A DNA stretch of 64,000 nucleotides from Eleginops maclovinus (lineage: Eukaryota; Chordata; Actinopteri; Perciformes; Eleginopidae). The notes under the pieces were generated by a model, which worked only from the letters and a program-made list of their open reading frames with translations, made no database searches and was not told the DNA's origin. The stretch spans positions 5,547,768 through 5,611,767 of the forward strand of contig NC_086358.1 of the NCBI RefSeq assembly GCF_036324505.1, read 5' to 3'. Shown piece by piece: positions 22,901 through 32,445 of this stretch (the first letter of the stretch is position 1; each line of letters begins with the position of its first letter). The translations under genes and the position numbers were made by a program.

Positions 22901-25900
22901 AATAGACGGAGTCAACAGTACCCACGATGGAAGATATATGTGGTTAGCCCCGGTGCTTCCCGGACTGGTGAGCGCTTCAGACAGATCGCACTCAGTTCAC
23001 ACACGCAGAGCAGAGCACATTTGTAAGTGTATCGATTGTTTCCACATAGGTGAACCGCGTGTACATCATCTTCGATCAGCCGGTGACGGTGTCCATGATC
23101 AAACTGTGGAACTACTCAAAGACGCCACAAAGGGGGGTGAAGGAGTTTGGGGTAAGCCTCTTTGTCTGTGGAGATCCGGACGAATATTTAGTTTTGAATC
23201 TGGACTTAAAGCGGCAAAATGTTTGTGTGCTCAGCTGCTGGTGGACGACCTCCTGGTGTATAACGGCATCTTGGACTGTGTAAGCCACGTGGCCCGAGGC
23301 ATTCTGCCGACCTGCGATCCCGTGGTGCCCTACCACACCATCCTCTTCACGGACAACGCCTACATCGCCCACCGAGAGAGGAACACTGTCATCAGGTACC
23401 TGGATATTCAGGATGTAGATACAGTGGGGCAAAAAAGTATTTAGTCAGCCACCAATTGTGCAAGTTCTCCCATTTAAAAAGATGAGAGAGGCCTGTAATT
23501 TTCATCATAGGTATACCTCAACTATGAGAGACAGAATGAGGAAAAAAAATCCAGAAAATCACATTGTAGGATTTTTAATGAATTAATTGGTAAATTCCTC
23601 GGTAAAATAAGTATTTGGTCACCTACAAACAAGCAAGATTTCTGGCTCTCACAGACCTGTAACTTCTTCTTTAAGAGGCTCCTCTGTCCTCCACTCGTTA
23701 CCTGTATTAATGGCACCTTTTTGAACTCGTTATCAGTATAAAAGACACCTGTCCACAACCTCAAACAGTCATACTCCAAACTCCACTATGGCCAAGACCA
23801 AAGAGCTGTCAAAGGAGACCAGAGACAAAATTGTAGACCTGCACCAGGCTGGGAAAACTGAATCTGCAATAGGTAAGCAGCTTGGTGTGAAGAAATCAAC
23901 TGTGGGAGCAATTATTAGAAAATGGAAGACATACAAGACCACTGCTAATCTCCCTCGATCTGGGGCTCCACGCAAGATCTCACCCCGTGGGGTCAAAATG
24001 ATCACAAGAACGGTGAGCAAAAATCCCAGAACCACACGGGGGGACCTAGTGAATGACCTGCAGAGAGCTGGGACCAAAGTAACAGAGGCTACCATCAGTA
24101 ACACACTACGCCGCCAGGGACTTAAATCCTGCAGGTCCAGACGTGTCCCCCTGCTTAAGCCAGTACATGTCCAGGCCCGTCGGAAGTTTGCTAGAGGGCA
24201 TTTGGATGATCCAGAAGAGGATTGGGAGAATGTCATATGGTCAGATGAAACCAAAATAGAACTTTTTGGTAAAAACTCAACTCGTCGTGTTTGGAGGAGA
24301 AAGAATGCAGAGTTGCATCCAAAGAACACCATACCTACTGTGAAGCATGGGGGTGGAAACATCATGCTTTGGGGATGTTTCTCTGCAAAGGGACCAGGAC
24401 GACTGATCCGTGTAAAGGAAAGAATGAATGGGGCCATGTATCGTGAGATTTTGAGTGATAACCTCCTTCCATCAGCAAGGGCACTGAAGATGAAGCGTGG
24501 CTGGGTCTTTCAGCATGACAATGATCCCAAACACACCGCCAGGGCAATGAAGCAGTGGCTTCGTAAGAAGCATTTCAAGGTCCTGGAGTGGCCTAGCCAG
24601 TCTCCAGATCTCAACCCCATAGAAAATCTTTGGAGGGAGTTGAAAGTCCGTGTTGCCCAGCGACAGCCCCAAAACATCACTGCTTTAGAGGAGATCTGCA
24701 TGGAGGAATGGGCCAAAATACCAGCAACAGTGTGTGAAAACCTTGTGAAGACTTACAGAAAACGTTTGACCTCTGTCATTGCCAACAAAGGGTATATAAC
24801 AAAGTATTGAGATGAACTTTTGTTATTGACCAAATACTTATTTTCCACAATGATTTGAAAATTAATTCATTAAAAATCCTACAATGTGGTTTTCTGGATT
24901 TTTTTTTCTCATTCTGTCTCTCATAGTTGAGGTATACCTATGATAAAAATTACAGGCCTCTCTCATCTTTTTAAATGGGAGAACTTGCACAATTGGTGGC
25001 TGACTAAATACTTTTTTGCCCCACTGTATATCATTCAATATCAGTCGAACAATCCCTGTTACAAAAATATAGATAATCTTTATTCTGGTTGACAACTTTG
25101 AGGGCCTGAACAAAGCATTTCCTGTCTTTTTTGCATGAGGAGTTACTTACAATGAATCCATTTCGATAGATAAAACAAACGTTCCTTTGGGATAGGTTTT
25201 TCTGGATTCTGTCTCATCCTCGGATCAGAGGTTGAACGTGTTTGATTACGCACTTGTGCCGATATATAGTAAAGAGAAGAAGGTTAGATCAGACCCCATT
25301 GTCCCGAGCGGTGAGTTGTTTTGAACACAGATGTGCTCTTCTCCACTTCAGCCCCCGCGGCGGCAGACACCACCACCAGTGAGTAACAGAGTCTGTGAAA
25401 GCCCCGTGTCAGCACCTCCCTGTGGTATTGAAGAATGCTCCAGTCCCCTCAAACGTCCCCCAGTTATCCCACCCCTTCCTTACCGCACACACCCAACTTG
25501 TGACACCTCCCCCCCCCCTCCCCTCTCTCTCCTCTAGCTCCATCCCTGGTCTCAAGGCCCGGACCTGCTGGCTTCAAGCTTTGTTATCAGTCAGATGTTG
25601 TGTTCTTCCTGTTTTTCCACTAACGCAGCAAATGAGCTAACGTGTCTCTGCTGTGTCTTCTTTCTTCCCGCTGTGTTGCAGTAATTACGTGGAGGACCAG
25701 GATGTGAAGATGACCAATGAGAATCAGATAGTCCATCACAACAAGAAGAAGCAGACGGCAGACCCGGGTGAGTCAAGGAAACAGTTCTAAAAATGCCAGT
25801 AAGACAACAACAAAAAGTCGAATTTGAATGTAGTTATTATCTAAATCACATTTTCCACCTCACGCAGCTCTTCGGCCTAAAACCTGCATGACTGACGCTG

Positions 25901-25926
25901 GGAAATACGGAAATAGGAGGTACTGA
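10950..25926 (+). CDS. katnip: Katanin-interacting protein KATNIP (KIAA0556), ciliary
   Basis: Coding exons: 10950-10961, 12448-12536, 12806-12981, 13644-13756, 13846-13947, 14098-14247, 14475-14715, 14933-15064, 15233-15384, 15619-15716, 15996-16092, 16199-16408, 17217-17354, 18033-18864, 19496-20255, 20469-20677, 20818-20896, 20984-21161, 21503-21668, 21891-22057, 22144-22208, 22446-22556, 22828-22967, 23050-23151, 23235-23395, 25682-25767, 25868-25926. All phases close except inside 19496-20255, where one base must be dropped (see 19683). The product is about 1607 aa, against about 1618 in human. The N-terminus has the family block [18 protein letters not shown] and [13 protein letters not shown]. 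Four or more DUF4457-type repeats show [37 protein letters not shown] and [18 protein letters not shown], each followed by a WNYNKS or WNYSK strand. KATNIP binds katanin and microtubules at the ciliary base and is mutated in Joubert syndrome. The last intron but one was enlarged by a Tc1 insertion. Confidence 0.93.
19683..19690 (+). other. katnip: C8 run where the KATNIP frame breaks
   Basis: Upstream of this run the frame fixed by the preceding exon reads [17 protein letters not shown] and then stops at 19762. Downstream, the frame that encodes [10 protein letters not shown] and the following repeat is open back through the run. Removing one C (C7) joins the two and restores the phase needed at the 20255 donor. 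The cause is either a homopolymer length error in this assembly or a real frameshift allele. Confidence 0.8.
21421..21445. repeat. (TG)n microsatellite in a KATNIP intron
   Basis: About 12 TG units, about 55 bp before a T16-rich acceptor tract of the exon at 21503. Confidence 0.9.
23422..23628 (+). repeat. Left inverted repeat of the Tc1 element (IR/DR)
   Basis: Mirrors 24822-25026 on the other strand. The outer direct repeat is near 23434-23455 and the inner copy near 23606-23622. Spacing of about 170 bp between them is like that of other IR/DR Tc1 elements. Confidence 0.85.
23788..24810 (+). CDS. Tc1 transposase, intact DD34E, 340 aa
   Basis: The uninterrupted frame starts [20 protein letters not shown]. 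Residues about 1-110 form the paired-like bipartite helix-turn-helix DNA-binding region, with the nuclear-signal-like [13 protein letters not shown] linker at about 55-67. The catalytic triad is visible at Asp153 (WSDET), Asp244 (QHDNDPKH) and Glu279 (NPIENLW), with 34 residues between the last two, as in active Tc1 enzymes. A glycine-rich box ([14 protein letters not shown]) lies at about 187-199. Length and triad positions equal those of Sleeping Beauty-class proteins. It catalyses cut-and-paste excision and reinsertion at TA. No stop or frameshift is present, so the protein could be functional; whether it is expressed cannot be told from sequence. Confidence 0.95.
   Translation: MAKTKELSKETRDKIVDLHQAGKTESAIGKQLGVKKSTVGAIIRKWKTYKTTANLPRSGAPRKISPRGVKMITRTVSKNPRTTRGDLVNDLQRAGTKVTEATISNTLRRQGLKSCRSRRVPLLKPVHVQARRKFARGHLDDPEEDWENVIWSDETKIELFGKNSTRRVWRRKNAELHPKNTIPTVKHGGGNIMLWGCFSAKGPGRLIRVKERMNGAMYREILSDNLLPSARALKMKRGWVFQHDNDPKHTARAMKQWLRKKHFKVLEWPSQSPDLNPIENLWRELKVRVAQRQPQNITALEEICMEEWAKIPATVCENLVKTYRKRLTSVIANKGYITKY
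24822..25026 (-). repeat. Right inverted repeat of the Tc1 element (IR/DR)
   Basis: Reverse complement of the left repeat, running from just after the transposase stop to the terminal CCCCACTG. The inner direct repeat is at about 24827-24845. Confidence 0.85.
25352..25378 (+). other. katnip: Candidate 27-nt KATNIP microexon
   Basis: CCACTTCAG precedes and GTGAGT follows a 27-bp block that would keep the phase-2 frame between the exons ending at 23395 and starting at 25682. It would add nine residues rich in Arg, Gly and His. The splice sites are good but nothing else supports its use, and the gene closes in frame without it. Confidence 0.25.
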
Positions 25927-26132
25927 CAGACAAAAACAGACGGATGTGGATTCACTGCTCACACAAAGAAGACTGAATCAAACAGGAGGAACTATGGCTG
26001 ACTTTTAAGCTCACTTTTTGGTGGGTCACTTGAAAACTTTCCTTACTACCACACCCACAACAGCCACGGTTTGTGATGGCGGCTTCAAAAGTGTCTCGCG
26101 TAGTCCTGACTGAAAAGATACCAATGAGTTCG

Positions 26133-26140
<8 letters not shown>

Positions 26141-26163
<23 letters not shown>
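26141..26163. repeat. (CA)n microsatellite in the KATNIP 3' UTR
   Basis: About 11 CA units following a short CT-rich run. Confidence 0.9.
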
Positions 26164-26408
26164 TGGATTCCACTTTATGGTTGGATCGCTCTCCTCTCCC
26201 CTTACACATGTTATCCTGAACACGTACTGTATTGTTGCCCCCCCTCCCTCCCCCCCACAGTGCCAGGATGAACCTATAAGGCTGTGTTTTTTTATCAGCC
26301 CTATTATTGTGCCTCGTACTAAACACTATATCTGTGGCTGCTACTTGTGACTCTTGTGCTGCATATTTAAATGCTGCTTGTGGCGTGAAAATACCTTATT
26401 AGAACTCA

Positions 26409-26414
26409 AATAAA
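26409..26414 (+). terminator. katnip: Poly(A) signal AATAAA, KATNIP (proximal)
   Basis: First canonical signal, about 0.48 kb after the stop codon. Confidence 0.45.
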
Positions 26415-27773
26415 AACTGCTCCATGGCCACGTGAAAACCCTATCAGGATTTGGCCAATGCTACGGTTACAAGTGAATAGAGTGGTGCAGGATGAGTCCT
26501 AAAACTATGGAAATGAGTTAGCATTTTACCACTTCGGGGTCCCTGGTTTCAAACTCAAATGTTTTTGGGAAGAAGCCTGAAATAAGTTCTGTAGTTAACA
26601 CCCATTTAAGGTTTGTTTATAACTTAATACACATTAGTAAACACCTGTGAATCGTCATAAGAACAGATATGTGACTGAATGAGACTACTGTATGTCCAGA
26701 GCACAGTATTTTGCTTAAGTACCAGAGAAGTGTGTTTGCCACAGAGCTTATTCACTACAATATTCAGAAATAAAAAATCCCATTGATTTCTGTCAATGGA
26801 CCCCCTTACACGTCATCCCTGCACCGCTCTATCGTGTTCACTGGTGATGATCTCTAAAGACTAGCTAACACTCCCAGCAGTACACAAGCCAATGCTATGC
26901 AGAAGCTAATTTATATCTATTAACAGTTTATATCTGTCGGCTAATATATTTCAAAGCCTAACGTTTTTTCTTGGGGAAGTGCTTCCGACGAGCTTTTCAC
27001 CTTTTTAAGAAGATATATATCGAAGGCTGAAGTGGTTCGTTGAAAACAATACAGTGGTCCGGTTTTTGTACAGTTCAACGTGAAGCTGTCCACACTTGAA
27101 TCTCCGATATATATATTTGGCTTTACAAAATTAGGTTCAGTCTATATTTGCTGCTCTGCGTCAGGTAGAAAAACTTGTTTGCAATCCAAGTGACCTTTAT
27201 CCAAGTTGCTCTATAAGGTAGATTTTATGGAGGCAAACATTTCATGAGCCAGTTAAAAGTCATTTTGAGAAAAATCTACATTTGCCATTTTAGATTTCCA
27301 GTAGAGTCAGTAACAGGCAACTTCTAATATGCAAATACTATAAACTTACCTCAAATTGAGAAGATTCATGTTCAAAAAGGGATTTATCTGATTCTACCTT
27401 CACTATAATACTTACTAGTCGGTGTTCATTATTCAATATTTACTCTACTAACTTGTTGCATGGGAGAGTCTCTTCAGCATTAGCCGTTGTTATCATCTTA
27501 AAGTGTTAGACACTTGTGTTTGGAGGAGTTTCTACTGCTTCATTGAGCCCCAATATATATAAACTATTTTACACCCCTCACTCACGCTGGGAGTGATTGT
27601 ATATGAAATGCAGTTTTATGTATTTAATTTCAGCGTGTCCTACAGCAACGATGGTCACTGCTCTGTAGGGCGGTGGCTGTTGTTGTATGTGTGGCATTTA
27701 GTGTTTTGGAATATTTAATTATTTTTCTAATCTTGATTACATATGTATATTTGATGTAGGTTTATTTGAAATG

Positions 27774-27779
27774 AATAAA
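27774..27779 (+). terminator. katnip: Poly(A) signal AATAAA, KATNIP (distal)
   Basis: Second canonical signal, about 110 bp from the inferred COX6B 3' end on the other strand, so the two transcripts converge here. Confidence 0.4.
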
Positions 27780-27892
27780 ATGTAAGCAAATATCTGAAAA
27801 AGACCCCTTCCTGACTTTACCCCACACTGTTCTTATTATTCATTAAAAAAACACAGAGGACAACTGGGCGTCATAAATATCTCCTGAGATAT

Positions 27893-27898
27893 TTTAAT
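27893..27898 (-). terminator. Poly(A) signal ATTAAA, COX6B
   Basis: TTTAAT on the plus strand reads ATTAAA on the COX6B strand, about 175 bp past its stop codon. It is the only signal-like hexamer noticed in this stretch. Confidence 0.4.
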
Positions 27899-28072
27899 GC
27901 AGAATCTGCTGTACGTTTCATGGTATTTGTCAGGAATGACCATTCAGTTACACGATAGAGCATCGATAGTGGAAAGGTGGTGATAGAGCCACATGGCGTC
28001 GCACCACTGATACGAACATTAGCTGAATAATTTACATCCTTGCAAACTGAACGGCTTTGGTAAATTGCAGGT

Positions 28073-29277
28073 TTAGATTTTTCCAGGAAAGTTCCCTTCC
28101 TCTCTCTGGTCGTCCCATTTCTGGACCTAGAGCGGAAAGAGTGAGACATAAATATTAACTTTTTGAATCACAAAAGTTCAGAAAATGTCAGAAATCCTTT
28201 GCTTGGTAATGAGTTCATATTTAACCATATCAAAAGCAGAACACCTGCTGTGAGATCAGTGATCGGGTGTAAGTAGGTAAAGTGTATTTAATTTAGCAAC
28301 TCAAACCTACAAAAATACCTAAAAGGCATGAAAATATAAGCCTGTCCAAATTAACGGAACTGTTTTTTTCTTGATTACCGTTTACAACGTACCAGAGGAG
28401 ATTAAACTACAAGTAATTCCCTATAAGGTGTAATTAATTTACATTTTCAGATGTTGATTTTGGGTTGAAGTGGTTTGAATATGTAATGTTAACACGCGTC
28501 CACAAAGAAATGTGGAAGATTTCTTGATATTCTTGGGAATTGGCTAAAAATAAATGTAACCTTCCTGCTTTTTATTTGGCTGAGAATAATTATAAAGGGG
28601 AATTTTCTATTTTAAGACCGAAACTTTGTTTTGATTCTCAGGAACGCGCAGACTACCAGGAATGTGAGCAACGATAAAAGTTGTTTGACCTCTAACAAAC
28701 TCGGCCCACATAAGGGAAAGTATATTCTGCCATCACTTTTTAACTTGCCTGTGGGTTTTGGGAGAGTGGTTTCCACATAAGACAACAAGTTAAGCAAAAA
28801 AACAAAGTGTTACCCAGGATATGGGGCAGAGTGACGTGTAGACCCTCTTGTACCAGTCGCAGGGGGTGGTGTCCACTCCCTTAGCGTCTAGAGCTTTCTG
28901 GCAGCGGTGGAAGTCTATTAATAGAGAAAAGACAACAATGAAATTCAAAAAATATGGCCCCAATCCAAATCACACAACAAAGGGTCATGTTGGTTCCCCC
29001 CAAAATAGTGGTTTACTTCCAGAGAGGTCAGAGGCCAGCTTTTCAACCTGGCTTCAAAACGAAATACATCTTAATCAACGCAACAATAACACACATATTT
29101 TAATATCTATATGGCACAGCATTTCCTCATAGGGTTCAATGGACTGATATGACCTTGACTTTGACTCTCACCCAGGTAGTTGGACCAGCAGTTCCTGGTC
29201 TGGTTCTGGTTAGGGAACCGGGCATCAAATGGAGCAGTGCGGTAATTCTGAAGTTTAGTTTGAATGTCCTCAGCCAT
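28073..29277 (-). CDS. cox6b1: Cytochrome c oxidase subunit 6B
   Basis: Three minus-strand coding exons, 29172-29277, 28814-28914 and 28073-28126, give 86 aa, exactly the size of vertebrate COX6B1. The start chosen is [20 protein letters not shown]; an ATG five codons upstream is in frame but not family-like. The twin cysteine motifs that form the CHCH fold are present: C-x9-C in CWSNYLDFHRC (exon 1-2 junction) and C-x10-C in [12 protein letters not shown]. The C-terminus reads [14 protein letters not shown]. The subunit sits on the intermembrane-space face of complex IV and helps link the two monomers of the dimer. No targeting presequence is present, as expected for a Mia40-imported CHCH protein. 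Whether this is the cox6b1 or cox6b2 paralogue is not certain; cox6b1 is favoured by sequence, while cox6b2 lies near EPS8L1 in human. Confidence 0.93.
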
Positions 29278-29938
29278 TTTCACCTCTGTCAAGAGAATAT
29301 CCTCAATGGATACTGAAGGAGCAAAGGATTCAAGCTTATTTGTCTGTCTCTAAGGAAAAAGCTAATTTCGACCAAATGCACCCATTAAATAAATTAGACC
29401 GACCGGCATGACTGCACCTATGGCTGCCGACAAACTACAATGCTGGCTTATCAATTACCAACCTCTGCTGGCTGATAGGGGGTTATTTGGGGGGAGATTT
29501 TAGGGTACGTGAGTTTTCATCGAATAATCCTTTATCAGAGCAAACACACAGCATAACAAAATGAAATATAATCGGTCGAAAATGCGTCTACTAGAGACAG
29601 TATTGGAACAATGTTGGCAGATGTGTTATCAATAACCTGCATCTTAAAGCGTAACGTCCTTAAATGACCTAGTTTCTGTTTCTTTTTGATAAAACCAAGG
29701 TATGCTCTAAAATACATAGATATGCTATTACAATGAAAATACAGCATATTTTTGAGATATTGGATTAAATCCTAAACTCGGATCGATCATTTCCAGACGA
29801 GACAGAAATTCCAGAACTTTCTTTCGACAAAACCATTCTCCCTCAATGAAATCATAGGCAATTACAATGGCTCTCAAGAGATGTTGTTTTGTTTTGTTAA
29901 TAATATATTCAAAGAAAATTCATGCCGGTAGACATTAC

Positions 29939-30065
29939 CTTGGAGCAGTTGCAGGCTCGAGCTCAAAGTGACTTTTATACGGTCTGGTGGACGTGTTCCG
30001 TGATAAGCGGTGAGGATGCAGCCGTGCCGTCCTCTGCAGCTGGTATGGCGTCTACAGGTCACATA
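29939..30065 (-). other. cox6b1: Probable COX6B first, non-coding exon
   Basis: A donor on the minus strand (CTCCAAG then GTAATG) at 29939 precedes the coding exon at 29277 by about 0.66 kb. There is no coding continuation. The 5' limit is an estimate; the sequence around 29990-30050 is GC-richer than its surroundings, which fits a promoter-proximal exon. Confidence 0.45.
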
Positions 30066-30070
30066 AAACA

Positions 30071-31624
30071 CAGACAGGCAACATAACTCAGACTCTGGCT
30101 CTGCTGTAAGTGATGAGAGGGTAATGGGATGATACCAGGAAAAAGCTAAGACCCCACAGAAGCTGGGTGGTGTTATTTTATAGTGTTTTATTTGACTTGA
30201 ATCACCATGGTACGGGGTTTTGTTTTTTCTCTCACAATGCGGAAGTATTCTGTTTACAAATGGGTGTTAATCATTAATAGATTTTTATCTAAGAATTAAA
30301 AGTAATTTAAGACGTTTTTGTTGGATTTAGGGATGGAGTTTCAGTAGATCATAAGACCGTGTTGTGTTGTGTTTTGTTCTTTTTACATGTTTTTATTCAT
30401 CTGAAGATTATAACACGTGGCGGGCGAATTCTCAGTTTGTAATCACTGTAGGAAGTAGCCTACTGTCAGGTCAAGTGGGGGCATGTCATATGTATTACCA
30501 CGGGGATATACATTATTATTACTTATTACCTTATTACTTAGGCTGTTAGGTTATGAAGTGGGTGTGTTTGGGGCACAGTTTGAACCCTCGGCAAGTTCAC
30601 TTATAGCCTATAACACATTTAAACAACACGGCAATAAAAAGTGCTTGACAAGCAGACACACACACAAATACATGTACACACAATTAAAACACTCATTAAA
30701 AATGTGTAATTCTCAAAATGCGTAATCTTGTGCGCTTTTCTCCTCCAAGACGCCCTTTTCTGCCTAAAAAACAGTCACCGGGTGCTCTGTAACTTTCAGA
30801 TCTGGTTACTATAAAACAATCAGCGACTTTCCATTCCCAACATTAATGCACGAGGCGGCCAGCAGTGTGCGTCACGGTGAATTAGCCACGCGCTGATTTT
30901 ATTTAGGGAAGCAGTACTAATGAAGGAGCCTGCGATACGTGACTGACTTCGACACAGTAATGGACTACTGAACAGACACGCGCCTCTGTCCGCCTGGCAT
31001 TGCGTAGGACTGCTGTTGTACTCAATGCATTTACAGACACTAGAGGGCAGCAACGCTCTGCTTTCATATTATCGATTATAGATTAGGAAGGACACAAGCT
31101 ATTTTATATTCTCAATCAATATTTTATCTCAGGGAAGTACATCATTTGTTTCCATTATTCAAATGAAATAAAGTACATTTAAGCCAAGTACTTAAGTACA
31201 CATTTGAGGTTATATTTCTAGTCCACTATATTAAGGAAGCTGATTTTAAGTGCAACTTCTTTAGCCACTTTATAGATTCAGTTTATTAGCTAATACAAAT
31301 TATAAATGTACTAGTTAATAAACTATGATATATTATCATAGGTTTAGATATCCAGCAGCACTGTACTGTTAAAATGAGCACCTTCACCAGCTGTGATTAA
31401 CACATTAATGGATTCATAATTATAATCCAGTGCTCAATATAATGTTATTAAGGCATTTTACATTACATGATTTATTCATAGGTTGTTTGGCAAGTTAACA
31501 ACACTATATAAGCTCTTTTCCTACAGTGAATACAGGTGAAGGGAATCATTTGTGTCCATTAAACCCACTATTTGGATTCACCATACCATTTGCTTCTATA
31601 ATAAGATATATTTCAGATGAACAA
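30071..31624. other. Intergenic region between COX6B and FAM234A
   Basis: No coding exon, RNA gene or recognisable repeat seen. It should hold the COX6B promoter (right after 30065) and ends at the inferred FAM234A 3' end. Base composition is AT-rich with short microsatellite-like ACAC stretches near 30655-30680. Confidence 0.4.
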
Positions 31625-31644
31625 AAGCACTTCATTTAAAAGTC

Positions 31645-31650
31645 TTTAAT
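31645..31650 (-). terminator. fam234a: Poly(A) signal ATTAAA, FAM234A
   Basis: TTTAAT on the plus strand, about 0.8 kb past the FAM234A stop. The stretch 31651-32445 is read as its 3' UTR; no exon is seen in it. Confidence 0.35.
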
Positions 31651-32445
31651 AATATTGTTCAAATTCAAACATATCAAGACAGAAAGAAAAGCCAACAAAG
31701 TATCAACACATTTTTGTTTCACTCTTTTTTTTACCAATATAAATCTGAGAGAGGCACACAACAACAGCTTTAAAGAAACCAAAAACCCACAGCAGTAACT
31801 CATTATTACAGTGAACATTTTAGACTCAGCCTTGAGTGTCTCACAAGTGTAGTCCATGTGCGCTAAAGAGCATTACCGGTTACAGCATCTTGGATTTAGT
31901 AGGAAGTGTCCACAAATCTTGTGAAAACAAAAAATAACCCAATTGTGAATAATTTAAGGTTACTGTAGTGTTTCAAGTTTCTCTATAAAGGGTTTGGAAA
32001 AGGCACTAAAAGAAAAGCCCTGTTTTTAAGCAAACTATCATTAGAAATACTCCACCTGTATTTGAACCACCTACTTACAGTATAAAGCCCAGTGTGATAT
32101 AAATGGTTGCATAGATAAAAAATAAGAATCCAGCCTCTGAAATTAAAAGAGAGCATTGCATCGATGCATGAAAGTGCTAAAATACTGGTGATTGATTTCT
32201 CAGCAGGAGAAGAGCAGTGTGATATTCAGGGTTCAGCAGCTATGTATCTAAAATCAAACTTATGATATGCCATCAAGTCTTAAAATATAATCTCGCAGAT
32301 AAAGCCTCTGAACTCAAAGGATTTGTTTGGTTGTCAGCAGTTGTAACGTCATAGCTAGTGTACACACTTTGGTTTTTCAAGCCACCCTAAAGTTAAAAGT
32401 TTTTTTGACACTGAGAATAAACTCGACGTTTTAAAGTTGGTCCCT

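Larger units (their letters stand above)
23422..25026 (+). mobile_element. Complete Tc1/mariner transposon, 1605 bp
   Basis: The element begins CAGTGGGGCAAAAAAGTAT and ends in the reverse complement of that end, with a TA on each side (23420-23421 and 25027-25028), the standard Tc1 target duplication. Inverted repeats of about 205 bp (23422-23628 and 24822-25026) match closely over their whole length. Each holds an outer and an inner copy of a GTATTTRGTCA-type motif (left about 23435 and 23610; right about 24830 and 25007), the IR/DR arrangement known from Sleeping Beauty-type fish transposons. A full transposase frame lies between. It is inserted in a KATNIP intron in the sense direction. 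The intact frame and similar ends suggest a recent insertion. Confidence 0.95.
25927..27795 (+). other. katnip: KATNIP 3' UTR
   Basis: AT-rich, no coding exon found. AATAAA occurs at 26409-26414 and again at 27774-27779, so short and long 3' ends are possible. A CA microsatellite lies at 26141-26163. Confidence 0.5.
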
